A stretch of DNA of 64,000 bases, taken from Pseudomonas fluorescens (GTDB taxonomy: Bacteria > Pseudomonadota > Gammaproteobacteria > Pseudomonadales > Pseudomonadaceae). The translations under genes were made by a program, and so were the position numbers. Below, piece after piece: positions 11,401-18,264 of this stretch. The notes under the pieces are model-generated. The model did not search any database. It saw nothing but the letters and a program-made list of their open reading frames with translations, and was not told the DNA's origin. Positions within the stretch are counted from its first letter, which is position 1, and the number at the start of each line of letters is the position of its first letter. Location: assembly GCF_001623525.1 (NCBI RefSeq), contig NZ_CP015225.1:744001-808000 (forward strand), given 5' to 3'.

Positions 11401-14400
11401 GGCCGCATGTGGGCTATCGCCCCGATGCTCGCCGAGGGTTCGCAATCCTGGTCGCTGCGGCTGGTGGCCGGGGCCGATACGACGGCGGCGGACAGCCGGA
11501 TCGTCCAGCCCGATCCGGTACAAGGCGACTTGCGTCTTGCCGATAGCCACTACGGCATGTTTGGCAAATCCGTGCCGGCCAAGGGCACCTATCAGTGGAC
11601 TCAACTAGGGGTCGATGAGCTGGCGGGCGCGGGGTTCACGGTAGCGCTCGGACAAACCGTCGACCTGACAATCGTGAGCAATTTTGGCTACGACTCGGTT
11701 GACGCGTTCTGTGCGGATTTCGCTGGTATTTGCGCGCTTCAAGCTTCTTACAGATGGACCAAGGCAGCGGAGGAGGAATTGGCAGGTTCCGGCTTTGAGG
11801 TCAAGGCCGGCGAGCTGATCAGCCAGGCCGCTGCGCAGTTTTTCCAGTTTGATTCGGTCCAGTCACTCTGCGACGCGGCGCCGAGTGTCTGTGCCCCCGC
11901 AGACGTGGAGTATGAAGTGGTTGCCGGCAGTGTCCGTCCGAGCGTCATCCGCACCGGCACCGGCGACCTGGAACTGCTCAGCGGTGGCAGCCTGCGCATG
12001 GATTCGTTGTTCGGCATCTACACCGCCGGCACCTCGTCGGCACCGACGTTCCCAGGCGATCCCTACAACCAGCCCAAGGCCCTGGGCGCCAACGGCAAGG
12101 TGCTCACCGACGAGGATGGCAGTAACGAAAAGCTGGTCGATGGCGGCGCTGAAAGTCTCTATCGCGCCTGGTATCCGGACGCGGGCGGTAACCTGTTGCT
12201 TAAGGTCGGCGGTGACATCAGTGGCAACCTGACCGCGCCTGTCAACTCTAACGGGCGACCGAACCCTACCGACATGGGCCAGGATTCGGCCAATGTAGGC
12301 AATTGGCTCTGGCGCCAGGGCAATGGTGATTCAGCGAGCAGCCAGCCGACCGCCTGGTGGATCAACTTTGGTAGTCATACCGCGTCGACGGTGTCGGGTG
12401 GCGCTGATCAAATGGCCGCTTTCACCGGGTTCGGGACTTTGGGTGGCGGTGATCTGGATGTACAGGTGAAGGGTGATGCGGGGGTGTTGAACCGGCTCGC
12501 CGGTAACGACTTCAACTCAAACATCAACCCTCGTAGCCAGGGGCTGCTGTTGGCGGTGGGCAGCACCGGACGTGTGGGCTCTGATGGCAGCCTGCAATTG
12601 ACCGGCGGTGGCGATCTCAACCTGCGTGTGGGTGGTGTTTTGAATCCCGAGAGCTCGTTCACCATGGGGCATCTCAACGGCGCGGTCATCAATTTGCGAG
12701 GACACGCCCAAATCGATGGTGGTGCCATTGGTCGTATCGACCTGCTCTACGGCAACAGTGCCCCAGTGCAATCCCCTGGAGAAACACGGGCCTACGACTC
12801 CTTCAAGTCCACACGAGGCTCTGCAACCGGTGGACTGACCCTCATGCCTGGTGATGCTACCTTCGATCTGCGTACGTTGGGCGACTTGGTCGTGATGGAC
12901 GTTGCCGACCCGGGCCGGGCGCCGATGATGAGCGTGTCGCCCTTCAAAAATGGTGCGACTAACGGCTCGGGCGTGAGCTGGTTTTCGTTGTGGACGGCTA
13001 ATACTGCGATTGATCTCTGGTCATCGGGGGGCAATCTGACGCCGCTGATTTCTGGGAGCGAGACGGACTTGGCGGTAGTCTACCCATCGATTCTGCGGGC
13101 CGTTGCGGCCAGTGGCAGTCTTTACTACGGCCAGGCCAAGGTCGCAGGCTCCGGTAACTCCAGTAACGGCTATCGCTCAGCCTTGCTGCTTGCCCCCGGC
13201 ATCAACAGCGAGTTGCAGTTCCTCGCTGGTGACTCCATCTATGGCGGTGACCTGACGGTCAGTCGCTCTGGTGCCTCGTCCACGGCCATGGCCACACCAT
13301 TTCGGCCGGCCTTCATGGGGCTTGTCGGTAACACTGTGGTGGTCAGTAATCTCTCCGCCGATGCCAATCGTGTCTCTATAGGCGCAAATACATTGCCGTT
13401 GTTTGCTTTTGACAGCAGCAGCGCGTCCGATGAATGGGCGAGCAACACCGATCCTGCCCGTTTCTATGCGCTCAAGGGCGACTTGCTGGCCGTCAATAGC
13501 GGGCGGACGATGACGTTCACCACCCCGAATGACAGCCGATTCGGCCAGACTTATTACGAAGGAACCGGGTCGGTGTGGATGATGGCCGGGCGGGACATTG
13601 TCAGCAGCGGAACACCGCTGAGTGGCGGCCAGGGTGGCGAGTCTGTCACGGGGCAGTACACCAGCGCCGGCAACCTCTTCATCCACAACAACCCCACCGA
13701 CATCTCCATTGTCTCGGCCGGGCGCGACATCCTCTACAGCAACTTCAACGTCGCCGGTCCCGGCCTGCTGGAAATCACCGCCGGGCGCAATATCCTGATG
13801 GACGACAAGGTCAGCATCACCAGCCTCGGCGCCGTGGTGCCGGGAGACTCGCGCCCTGGCGCGAGCTTGGTGCTGCAAGCTGGCGCGGGCCTCAACGGCG
13901 CGGATTACGAGCGCTTCGTCAAGGCCTACCTGGACCCGGCCAACCAGGCCCTGGCCGGTGTACCGCTGGCGAACCAGGACGGCAAGGTCGCCAAGACCTA
14001 TGAAACCGAATTGGTGGATTGGCTGGAGAAGCGCTTCGGTTTCAGCGGCGACACCGAGCAGGCCCGCAGCTACTTCGCGGCACTGCCGGCCGAGCAGCAG
14101 CGGGTGTTTGCCCGCGACGTGTACTTCGCCGAGCTCAAGGCCGGTGGGCGTGAATACAACGAAGTGGGCGGCGTGCGCCAGGGCAGTTACCTGCGCGGGC
14201 GCGAGGCTATCGACTTGTTGTTCCCGACCAAGGACGTGGCGGGCAATCCGATCACCTACAAGGGCGACATCACGATGTTCGGCGGGGCGGGGGTGCACAC
14301 CGATTTCGGCGGCAGTATCCAGATGCTGACCCCGGGCGGCGGCCAGACTTTCGGTATCGAGGGCAACGCGCCGCCGTCCACCGCAGGTGTCATCACCCAG

Positions 14401-15111
14401 GGTGAGGGCGATATCCAGTTGTATGCGCATAACAGCATCCTGCTGGGGCAGAGCCGGATCATGACCACCTTCGGCGGCTCGATCCTAGGCTGGTCGGCCC
14501 AGGGCGACATCAACGCGGGTCGCGGTTCGAAGACCACCGTGGTGTACACGCCGCCCAAGCGCTTGTACGACACCTGGGGCAACGTGACCCTGTCGCCGTC
14601 GGTGCCGAGCACTGGCGCGGGTATCGCTACCCTCAACCCGATTGCCGAAGTGGCGCCGGGGGATATCGACCTGATCGCGCCGTTGGGCACCATTGATGCG
14701 GGCGAGGCGGGGATCCGGGTGTCGGGCAACGTCAACATCGCGGCGTTGACCGTGGTGAACGCGGCCAACATCCAGACCCAGGGCAAATCCACCGGCGTGC
14801 CGCTGGCGGCCTCGGTGAACACCGGGGCCATCACCTCGGCCAGTTCGGCGGCGTCTTCGGCGACGCAGGCGGCTGAAGACGTGGCCCGTCAGCAACAGAA
14901 TGCGGCGCGGCAGAACCAGGCGTCGGTGTTTACCGTCCAAGTGGTGAGTTTTGGCTCCGAGCAACTGGCCCCGTCCCGCGACGGCGCCAGCCGCGAAGCG
15001 CCTCGGGCCTACGACCCGGCCAGCCCGGTGCAGGTCCTGGGTGCGGGGCCTTTGGACGAACAGAACCGCCAGCGGCTGACTGAGGAAGAGCGGGGGCGGT
15101 TGAGTTTGTAA
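2494..15111 (+). CDS. pdtA: Giant two-partner-secretion exoprotein (filamentous haemagglutinin family, PdtA-like)
   Basis: About 4,205 residues, probably secreted across the outer membrane by a TpsB partner. Residues ~20-45 form the export signal, then comes a TPS secretion domain (about 95-300) with the NRNGI motif at 219-223, a variant of NPNGI. The bulk is a degenerate beta-helix of short Gly/Ser/Asp/Asn-rich repeats. Around 3,806-4,100 lies a DUF3739-like C-terminal region. A duplicated Cys-bearing module interrupts the helix at ~3,033-3,138. Start: ATG at 2494 has AAAGG 9 nt upstream; the in-frame ATG at 2485 abuts that RBS, and ATG 2554 is a third option. Context (hxcS, DING gene) matches P. 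aeruginosa pdtA, a phosphate-depletion gene. No TpsB is found downstream in this window. Confidence 0.85.
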   Translation: MLRCKPQTNLNAPRRDGELSMLRLKPLAQAIALLMVAGNAQAATAFSSAWFAAKGASQAGGTGRPTTAQPGMPPPLAQQQRANAQLQRSLTNLNNTVAAIAAQQAAQAAGRQAAFGQIQTVPDGLGEGGLKVDNSLTQGWLNAKGPQQTQAGGKTTVKIEQTADKAILNWETFNVGRNTTVDFQQQSDWAVLNRVNDPQARPSQIQGQIKGNGTVMLVNRNGIIFSGSSQVNVRNLAAVAANISDEQFSKRGLYVDATGTQPTFTDAAGKVEVQQGALIETHRAATSTAGGGYALLLGSEVENAGSIITAKGQTTLAAGDSFYIRRGQGTSGNLRSTTRGNEVATSLKPGSSAGTVINSGLIQASTGDITFTGHRVEQNGVAVATSSVDTRGTVHLLNAFSDSTGSVTLGLGSATAVLLDAAGGSALDSQRNAGPAGLDGTPNNLITGQFNNLSSVVDRTDQSRVEIVSGGSVDFQNGSITLATGGQVAVSAAGRSLVRDGAVIDVSGAIGVKVAMESNSIKVNVQGNEQRDAPVNREDGKLTNNDVWVDVRDLIYVPAGTNGYATDRWYTAGGLLEVGGYMGTRSHSMGEWAAQGGTLTFTGSDVVTQQAAQLNLSGGTLDVQSGYLRQTWLKGPNGRLYELSKAPGDILYTGIYKGYEDHSQRWGQTDYYYNPLIAPREHFEAGYTVGRDAGKLVVSTRNAVLEGQIVGEVYQGERQTQAPNLNLDGYQQSQNAVARRAQLWVGSYTPIYDKTSGMINSGLNPTFDQVTVGKVADKIAAGLDLTSVVDTDRQGKLVLDNELLNGFQLGAVKVAAAEGIQVDGALKVADGGDITLYAPQVEVNADLTARSGRIALGNVLKQVRTDNFQIGDVTLSPATGQRAVVTLGEGAKLNAAGRWSNLLLDGNDRQGLPFINGGTVSVRSDNIDVRQGSLINVNSGAAVMADGKTRGGKGGDLTLTAVTSTSSDSGDLSLGGELRGTGVSAGGTLKLAANKVLIGNSGSLLEPGTLQLGGDFFDKGFSAYDITGNEGLTVAEGTKVDVTMPVYRFGEQALSTGSGAEPVDALQRWTPELYQEDAIKGVLTQRRGASLSLTAGTANSSAADMASTVLNLGKGSVISVDPGQGIDVRSIGQLTANGTLNAWGGRVSLTGLSVTDAGEGVNAQGHGRSIWLGEQALIDVSSRAVTARDMRGQTYGLVRDGGQIVIGGQIDAAKGSASASELFVVVRDGARLQADGSQAVLDIPGQGRTSVASNGGSISLASANGLYLDGEFSARSGGTGAAGGSLSVALETPYYRNDAVSDRVLQVRELVLGQNAQATLLGDTAETSADSLVYGHGRLGVDQVQSGGFDSLALLSNGLLSVDGDVSLSLGQSLSLYARSFGPSANAPANTRVQLNASHVLLSGPAAGRPNMDGYTRPVVEGGGVSLLANKAMFSVNADLLDVQGSVIFSGKGTLRQADGSTVELEHAGFDRVQLRSRSDLRFLAGFSGEYLPAGITTQLLTPSDMILQAAQLYPATGVGARVLAGYGRGNEPGNGMILYDPARSLVIGRTTQVVPQVPYSVFGRLQLGSAKIEQGGVVRAPLGLLEIGTNDSLAGVSARVDLLPGSLTSVSGLGLVLPYGGTVDGQSYQYAGKKVVLLGQGAASGNGDLNIGVILGGKSVAAQEGSVLDLSGGGELLGAGFISGRGGSTDARFNPLVQIGANGGFTLPGLSSNPVYAIVPGNQSQYAPVAPEGGAVDPRVGQQITIGAGVPGLAAGTYTLMPSTYALLPGAFRVEVNGLAGQGVTTAAQQMRNGSWTTAGVLSVANTGQRNSLSSQVILTSGDVLRRYSQYNETSYAQFAVADAGRLGVPRALLPVDAKTLKLNLARGAGDQAFSFKGIGKFAPQTGGYGGTVAVVGGTGSALEIVADGRGATAGFEGVTLNAASLNALNASRQVIGGQFSILYGQGGNYVTPQRVSRSVTLREGATLAAPEVFLLTDGGELLVEQGAAINTLGQGKAAYDARDGFIYNLNVRNQNYNLLAASNGLLNVLAPQSGATGSVSIGGCSLTPCTGVTKIHSEGSIVAASGSSLELDDQVRYGTRHLTLALSNINVGTAQALSAAATHQVLPAGLTLSQTVLDRLLRGDTEYGAPALETLELSASQALNFYGTVSLDTYDPTTGKSRLNNLMLSTPAIYGAGSANDVATIRTTNLIWNGAVGAPGPVIAGGAGTGAGRLDIQAQRIEFGYGDFAQPSSVTTLDRLALGFANVNLSASERLTANHKGSLAVYQSQGAYDAKTGYVYSGGNLNILTPLLTGEAGSVNRITAGGVVNVTGTTAKPGAVSGLGGELSLKGASLNLASAVVLPSGKLTLSATDDLTLTDAAQIDLAGRAVTFNDVTRYSAGGEVILQSRNGNIRQADGSSIDLSARNNQAGRLSAVALDEAAGIVDLQGRILGSSTGEYDAGGTAMPYLAGGVEVQAQRLGGNGSLSEQFAALNQRLDDGQVFGSRGFQLKQGDLVIGNELKASTISVSVDNGNLLVNGKVDASGERVGSIRLAAGRSLTLGSNAVLDAHGNRLRVDSYGKIIDSPNRAMVDLTSRGGVLTLADGARIDLRHGTAAPAGQHDGRARGTLELNARRAGPDATQGDIAIDASGNLDIQGARSIAVNGMWQYNDAAFGSDPAASGRPYQVIDQAYLDGKHQDSLAFINAALANSDLMQRRLAGLNNARYADTFHLRPGVEIVSATADGDLVVQGDLDLSGYRYASVNPHTRQTAVYGSGEAGALTLRAGGDLSIYGSINDGFAPPPATQDDKGWVLLPGIDFTGGDIVVPGAGVTLADGTAFPAGTTLNYDLPIKNVTLAAGTRLPVAAILEQPLELPAGTVLAAAVHDASGNLLFAAGTLLSRAQTLEAGSQLGAGSVLSGATALLGFTWPKGVALPNVADAGNVQSNILKLDGSLALNRGSLIPSGTDVKLPDGVESIQLRPEIAGSDGRMWAIAPMLAEGSQSWSLRLVAGADTTAADSRIVQPDPVQGDLRLADSHYGMFGKSVPAKGTYQWTQLGVDELAGAGFTVALGQTVDLTIVSNFGYDSVDAFCADFAGICALQASYRWTKAAEEELAGSGFEVKAGELISQAAAQFFQFDSVQSLCDAAPSVCAPADVEYEVVAGSVRPSVIRTGTGDLELLSGGSLRMDSLFGIYTAGTSSAPTFPGDPYNQPKALGANGKVLTDEDGSNEKLVDGGAESLYRAWYPDAGGNLLLKVGGDISGNLTAPVNSNGRPNPTDMGQDSANVGNWLWRQGNGDSASSQPTAWWINFGSHTASTVSGGADQMAAFTGFGTLGGGDLDVQVKGDAGVLNRLAGNDFNSNINPRSQGLLLAVGSTGRVGSDGSLQLTGGGDLNLRVGGVLNPESSFTMGHLNGAVINLRGHAQIDGGAIGRIDLLYGNSAPVQSPGETRAYDSFKSTRGSATGGLTLMPGDATFDLRTLGDLVVMDVADPGRAPMMSVSPFKNGATNGSGVSWFSLWTANTAIDLWSSGGNLTPLISGSETDLAVVYPSILRAVAASGSLYYGQAKVAGSGNSSNGYRSALLLAPGINSELQFLAGDSIYGGDLTVSRSGASSTAMATPFRPAFMGLVGNTVVVSNLSADANRVSIGANTLPLFAFDSSSASDEWASNTDPARFYALKGDLLAVNSGRTMTFTTPNDSRFGQTYYEGTGSVWMMAGRDIVSSGTPLSGGQGGESVTGQYTSAGNLFIHNNPTDISIVSAGRDILYSNFNVAGPGLLEITAGRNILMDDKVSITSLGAVVPGDSRPGASLVLQAGAGLNGADYERFVKAYLDPANQALAGVPLANQDGKVAKTYETELVDWLEKRFGFSGDTEQARSYFAALPAEQQRVFARDVYFAELKAGGREYNEVGGVRQGSYLRGREAIDLLFPTKDVAGNPITYKGDITMFGGAGVHTDFGGSIQMLTPGGGQTFGIEGNAPPSTAGVITQGEGDIQLYAHNSILLGQSRIMTTFGGSILGWSAQGDINAGRGSKTTVVYTPPKRLYDTWGNVTLSPSVPSTGAGIATLNPIAEVAPGDIDLIAPLGTIDAGEAGIRVSGNVNIAALTVVNAANIQTQGKSTGVPLAASVNTGAITSASSAASSATQAAEDVARQQQNAARQNQASVFTVQVVSFGSEQLAPSRDGASREAPRAYDPASPVQVLGAGPLDEQNRQRLTEEERGRLSL
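11590..11907 (+). repeat. Tandem duplication of a 53-residue module inside pdtA
   Basis: Two in-frame copies start with YQWTQLGVDELAGAGF (11590) and YRWTKAAEEELAGSGF (11749), exactly 159 nt apart. Each copy ends in a Cys pair with six residues between (CADFAGIC and CDAAPSVC) after a FGYDSVDAF / FQFDSVQSL segment. The flanks are ordinary low-Cys beta-helix sequence. Confidence 0.75.
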
Positions 15112-15145
15112 GGAGGTCAGTGTGCAGGGAGGTTGGCTGTGCCGG

Positions 15146-15251
15146 CGTCATCGCGAGCAAGCCCGCTTACACAGGTGATCTTGGGTGTTCATGAGTCTTG
15201 TGTTCACCACGGGCCCACTATTGTGGGAGTGGGCTTGCTCGCGATAGCGGT
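15146..15251. repeat. REP-type inverted pair, family B
   Basis: Arms GTCATCGCGAGCAAGCCCGC (left) and GTGGGAGTGGGCTTGCTCGCGAT (right), separated by about 50 bp, fill the gap between the convergent ends of pdtA and the GGDEF gene. Confidence 0.85.
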
Positions 15252-15261
15252 GGGAAGTGGG

Positions 15262-17835
15262 TTACAGCCACCGTGGGGTGGTGAAGAACGAGGCCATTTC
15301 CGAGCGGGCCAGGGCGGCGCCGAAGTAGGGGCCTTGGACATGGTCGCAGGCCACGTTGCGCAGTTGGCTGAATTGCCGGGCGTTTTCGATGCCTTCGGCG
15401 GTGACCATGAGCCCTACGCTGCGGCTCAATCGGATCATCGCCAGGACGCCCTCCTTGTCATCCTCCAGGCCCAGCTGCGTCAGGATGTTGCGATCGAAGC
15501 GGATGCCATCGAACGGCTGGTCCAGTACCTCGCGCAGGGAGGCGATGCTGGTGCCGAATTTGTCGATGTTGATCCGCACGCCGAGGTCCTTGAGCGCATG
15601 GAGGGTGCTGGCGACGGTCTTGTGGTCGGCCAGCAGAACCCCTTCGGCCACTTCCAGGGTCAACCGGTGAGGCGCCAGGCCGCTTGCTTGGAGGGCCTCT
15701 TGTACCTGGTCGAGCAGGAAGCTGCTGTTGAACCACCGGGGTGAAACCGCAATGGAGACATTGACGGCGCTCGGCCAGGTGGCGGCCTCTTCACAGACGT
15801 TGATCAGCATCCAGGTACCCAGCTCTTCCAGTTGGCCCGAGGTTTCGGCCACCGGTATGAAGTCGGCCCCACCCAGTTCACCTTTCTCGGGGTGGTGCCA
15901 GAAGGTCTGGGCTTCGAAACCGTGCAATTGCTCGGCGCTCACGTCGAAGCGAGGCAAGTAGCGCAGCTCCAGTTGATCCCGTTGCATGGCGTCGCGCAGT
16001 TGCTGTTCGTATTGCCGCCGGTCGCGGGCCAGGTTGCCCATGGCTTCCACATACACGCGCCAGGTGTTGCGGCCGGCGGCCTTGGCCGCATACAAGGCGA
16101 TGTCGGCGTGGCGCAACAGTTCATCGGCACGTTCGTCTCCGGGTTGCGACCAGGCAACGCCGATGCTGACCCCCAGGTACAGGGTATTGCCGTCCAGGTG
16201 CATGGGCCGTTGCATGCAATCGATCAGCCGTTCACAGAGTTGATCGAGATCGTCGGCATCGCCCGGGTCGGGCATGACAATGACAAACTCATCACCGCCC
16301 AGACGTGCCACCAGATCAGTTCCGCGCACGTTTTGCTGGAGGATATGCGCCACCTCCTTGAGCACTTTATCGCCCACGGCATGCCCCAGGGAGTCGTTGA
16401 CCGGCTTGAATCGGTCCATGTCCAGGTTCAGCAGCGCCAAGGGCCGACGATCGGCTCGGTCCAGGTGTTCGCGCAGGCAATCGAACAAGCGGTTGCGGTT
16501 GGCCAGCCCGGTCAGTGGATCATGCAGGGACAGGTGCTTGATCTGGGCCAGTGCCCGCAATTCGTCGGTGATATCGGTGGCGGTGCCGCGAAAACCCAGG
16601 GTGCCCGCTTCGATGGCTCGCACCGAGAGTTTGCAGGTACGGATGCGCTGGTTGCGTGCGGTGTACTCGCACAGCAGCGGCGCCGAGGAGTCGCTGTTGG
16701 CACCGCCGAGCAGCCATTGGGCAATCGAGATCGAGCCGCCATGGGGGTGAAGCAGACGGTGCAGAGGTTTGCCCAGCCACTGCGTGGGACTGAAGCCGGT
16801 CACTTGTTCGAAGCGTTCCGACAGATAGGTCAGGGTCCCGGTCGAATCGACCTCCCACAACCAGTCGGATGACACTTCGGCAATGTCGCGGAAACGTTCT
16901 TCACTGCGTTCCAGCGCCTTGCGATGGGCCAGCAGGCTGGCGTACTGGCGTTCTTGGGCGCGGAGCATGGCCAAGGCATGGCGCAGAACGGCCAGGGCCA
17001 GAATGCCCAGCACGAATAACGCCACGGCCAGCAACGGCAGGAGGATTTTGCGCAGATCCTGGCCCGGGGTCTGCGGCCGCCAGGCCAAGGCTTCCAGGGT
17101 CAGGTTGTCGAGCAGCAGCTGGGCGGTATCGGCGGGGCCCGGTGTCCTGGCGATATGGGCATCGGGCAGGGCGAAGTCCCGCGCCAGGTTTTCCAGGGCG
17201 CCGGGATCAAGGACCTTGACGAAGAGCATCAGGCTGGGCGGGCCGGGGATTTCGGGCACGCTGCTGTCCGTGCCGATGGTGATGGCGGACGCGGCGACAT
17301 ACGCAGGGGCGTCCTCGTGATGGAGCATCTCGACGACCACTTCGTCGTGATTTTGCGCAGCGGCGGCTTTTTTCAACAGCGCTCGCAAGTCGCCGGTCAG
17401 CCAGGTGTCGGCATTGACCTCACTCATCTGGCCGTCGATCACCGAATAGACGGTCTGGCCGGTCGGCGAAATGACAAACACGGCCTGGTAGCCATAGAGC
17501 GAATACACGCTGCTACCGACGTTTTCCTGGTCATAGGCCCATTCCTTGTCGACGCGGACATGCAGATGCCGGTAGGCGTCGCTCCACTTGGAATAATCGC
17601 TCAGGTCCCGTCCGATACCTTTGCGGATCCCCTCGACGGCCCGCTGGGCGAAAAACAGGCTCTGTTCACGGGCGCGGCGGTCCTGGACGCCGGTGATGTT
17701 GAGCAGCACGGCGATCGCCAGTGCGGACATGACAAACAGCAGGAGCATGATGGCCGGAAAAGTGCGACGGGTGAAACTTCGGGTTGGCGAACCCGGGGAA
17801 AGGACAGTTGAGTCATTGCCAGCAATTTCAATCAT
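15262..17835 (-). CDS. CHASE4-PAS-GGDEF protein with degenerate EAL domain (cyclic di-GMP signalling)
   Basis: 857 residues. TM helix ~28-46, periplasmic sensor (CHASE4-like) ~47-262, TM helix ~263-285, PAS ~315-425, GGDEF ~435-600, EAL-type ~605-857. The cyclase signature GGDEF (513-517) is intact, with an RGTD inhibitory I-site (504-507) at the expected 5-residue spacing, so it should make c-di-GMP with product inhibition. The EAL domain has E641-A-Q in place of EAL, DK (758-759) in place of the metal-binding DD, and R in place of the conserved Lys before the Asp of the KID motif, so phosphodiesterase activity is doubtful. Monocistronic, convergent with pdtA. The signal sensed is unknown. 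The start has only a weak RBS. Confidence 0.88.
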   Translation of the reverse strand: MIEIAGNDSTVLSPGSPTRSFTRRTFPAIMLLLFVMSALAIAVLLNITGVQDRRAREQSLFFAQRAVEGIRKGIGRDLSDYSKWSDAYRHLHVRVDKEWAYDQENVGSSVYSLYGYQAVFVISPTGQTVYSVIDGQMSEVNADTWLTGDLRALLKKAAAAQNHDEVVVEMLHHEDAPAYVAASAITIGTDSSVPEIPGPPSLMLFVKVLDPGALENLARDFALPDAHIARTPGPADTAQLLLDNLTLEALAWRPQTPGQDLRKILLPLLAVALFVLGILALAVLRHALAMLRAQERQYASLLAHRKALERSEERFRDIAEVSSDWLWEVDSTGTLTYLSERFEQVTGFSPTQWLGKPLHRLLHPHGGSISIAQWLLGGANSDSSAPLLCEYTARNQRIRTCKLSVRAIEAGTLGFRGTATDITDELRALAQIKHLSLHDPLTGLANRNRLFDCLREHLDRADRRPLALLNLDMDRFKPVNDSLGHAVGDKVLKEVAHILQQNVRGTDLVARLGGDEFVIVMPDPGDADDLDQLCERLIDCMQRPMHLDGNTLYLGVSIGVAWSQPGDERADELLRHADIALYAAKAAGRNTWRVYVEAMGNLARDRRQYEQQLRDAMQRDQLELRYLPRFDVSAEQLHGFEAQTFWHHPEKGELGGADFIPVAETSGQLEELGTWMLINVCEEAATWPSAVNVSIAVSPRWFNSSFLLDQVQEALQASGLAPHRLTLEVAEGVLLADHKTVASTLHALKDLGVRINIDKFGTSIASLREVLDQPFDGIRFDRNILTQLGLEDDKEGVLAMIRLSRSVGLMVTAEGIENARQFSQLRNVACDHVQGPYFGAALARSEMASFFTTPRWL

Positions 17836-17948
17836 AAAAATAAGTCATCAGCCAAAAAGCGATTTCACCCGCACCTGTCTTATATCGGCTGGTGAGCTGA
17901 TTTACTTAGTCGTGATCACACAGGAACTGGCGGATATGGGGGCTTGCG

Positions 17949-18065
17949 TCAGGTGCGGGCCTTGAAGCGCAACGTCCATTCGAGGGCGAAGTCCCGCTGG
18001 CGCAGGTAACTGACCCCGGCGGCGGCCAGCAGGGTCATGAACGCGGCCAGCGCCGCCAGGGCCAT
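17949..18065 (-). CDS. Possible 38-residue membrane peptide or gene remnant
   Basis: A short frame starting ATG and reading MALAALAAFMTLLAAAGVSY, then a charged tail ending LRFKART. It has one clear hydrophobic helix followed by basic residues, the shape of a small membrane protein or the last helix of a decayed membrane protein. The frame stays open upstream of the ATG (QQDPWDSQKD...) to a far stop. RBS is weak (AAAAGA). I do not recognise it. Confidence 0.3.
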   Translation of the reverse strand: MALAALAAFMTLLAAAGVSYLRQRDFALEWTLRFKART

Positions 18066-18163
18066 GTCTTTTTGTGAGTCCCATGGGTCCTGTTGGGCGC
18101 CGCCCCCACACCACGCAGAAAGCCAGGAGCAGGGACTAATGCCAGTCAGTTAAGCCTCAAACC

Positions 18164-18257
18164 CGTGGGAGCAAAGCTTGCTCGCGATTGGGGTGAGCCA
18201 GTCGACAACGCCATTGATGGGGCTGCCGCCATCGCGAGCAAGCTTTGCTCCCACAGG
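18164..18257. repeat. REP-type inverted pair, family B
   Basis: Arms GTGGGAGCAAAGCTTGCTCGCGAT and ATCGCGAGCAAGCTTTGCTCCCAC are exact inverse complements 24 bp long, separated by about 46 bp. The element lies just downstream of the histidine kinase stop. The remainder of the gap 17836-18264 holds only the small ORF described at 17949-18065 and the start region of the GGDEF gene. Confidence 0.9.
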
Positions 18258-18264
18258 GGCTGTG

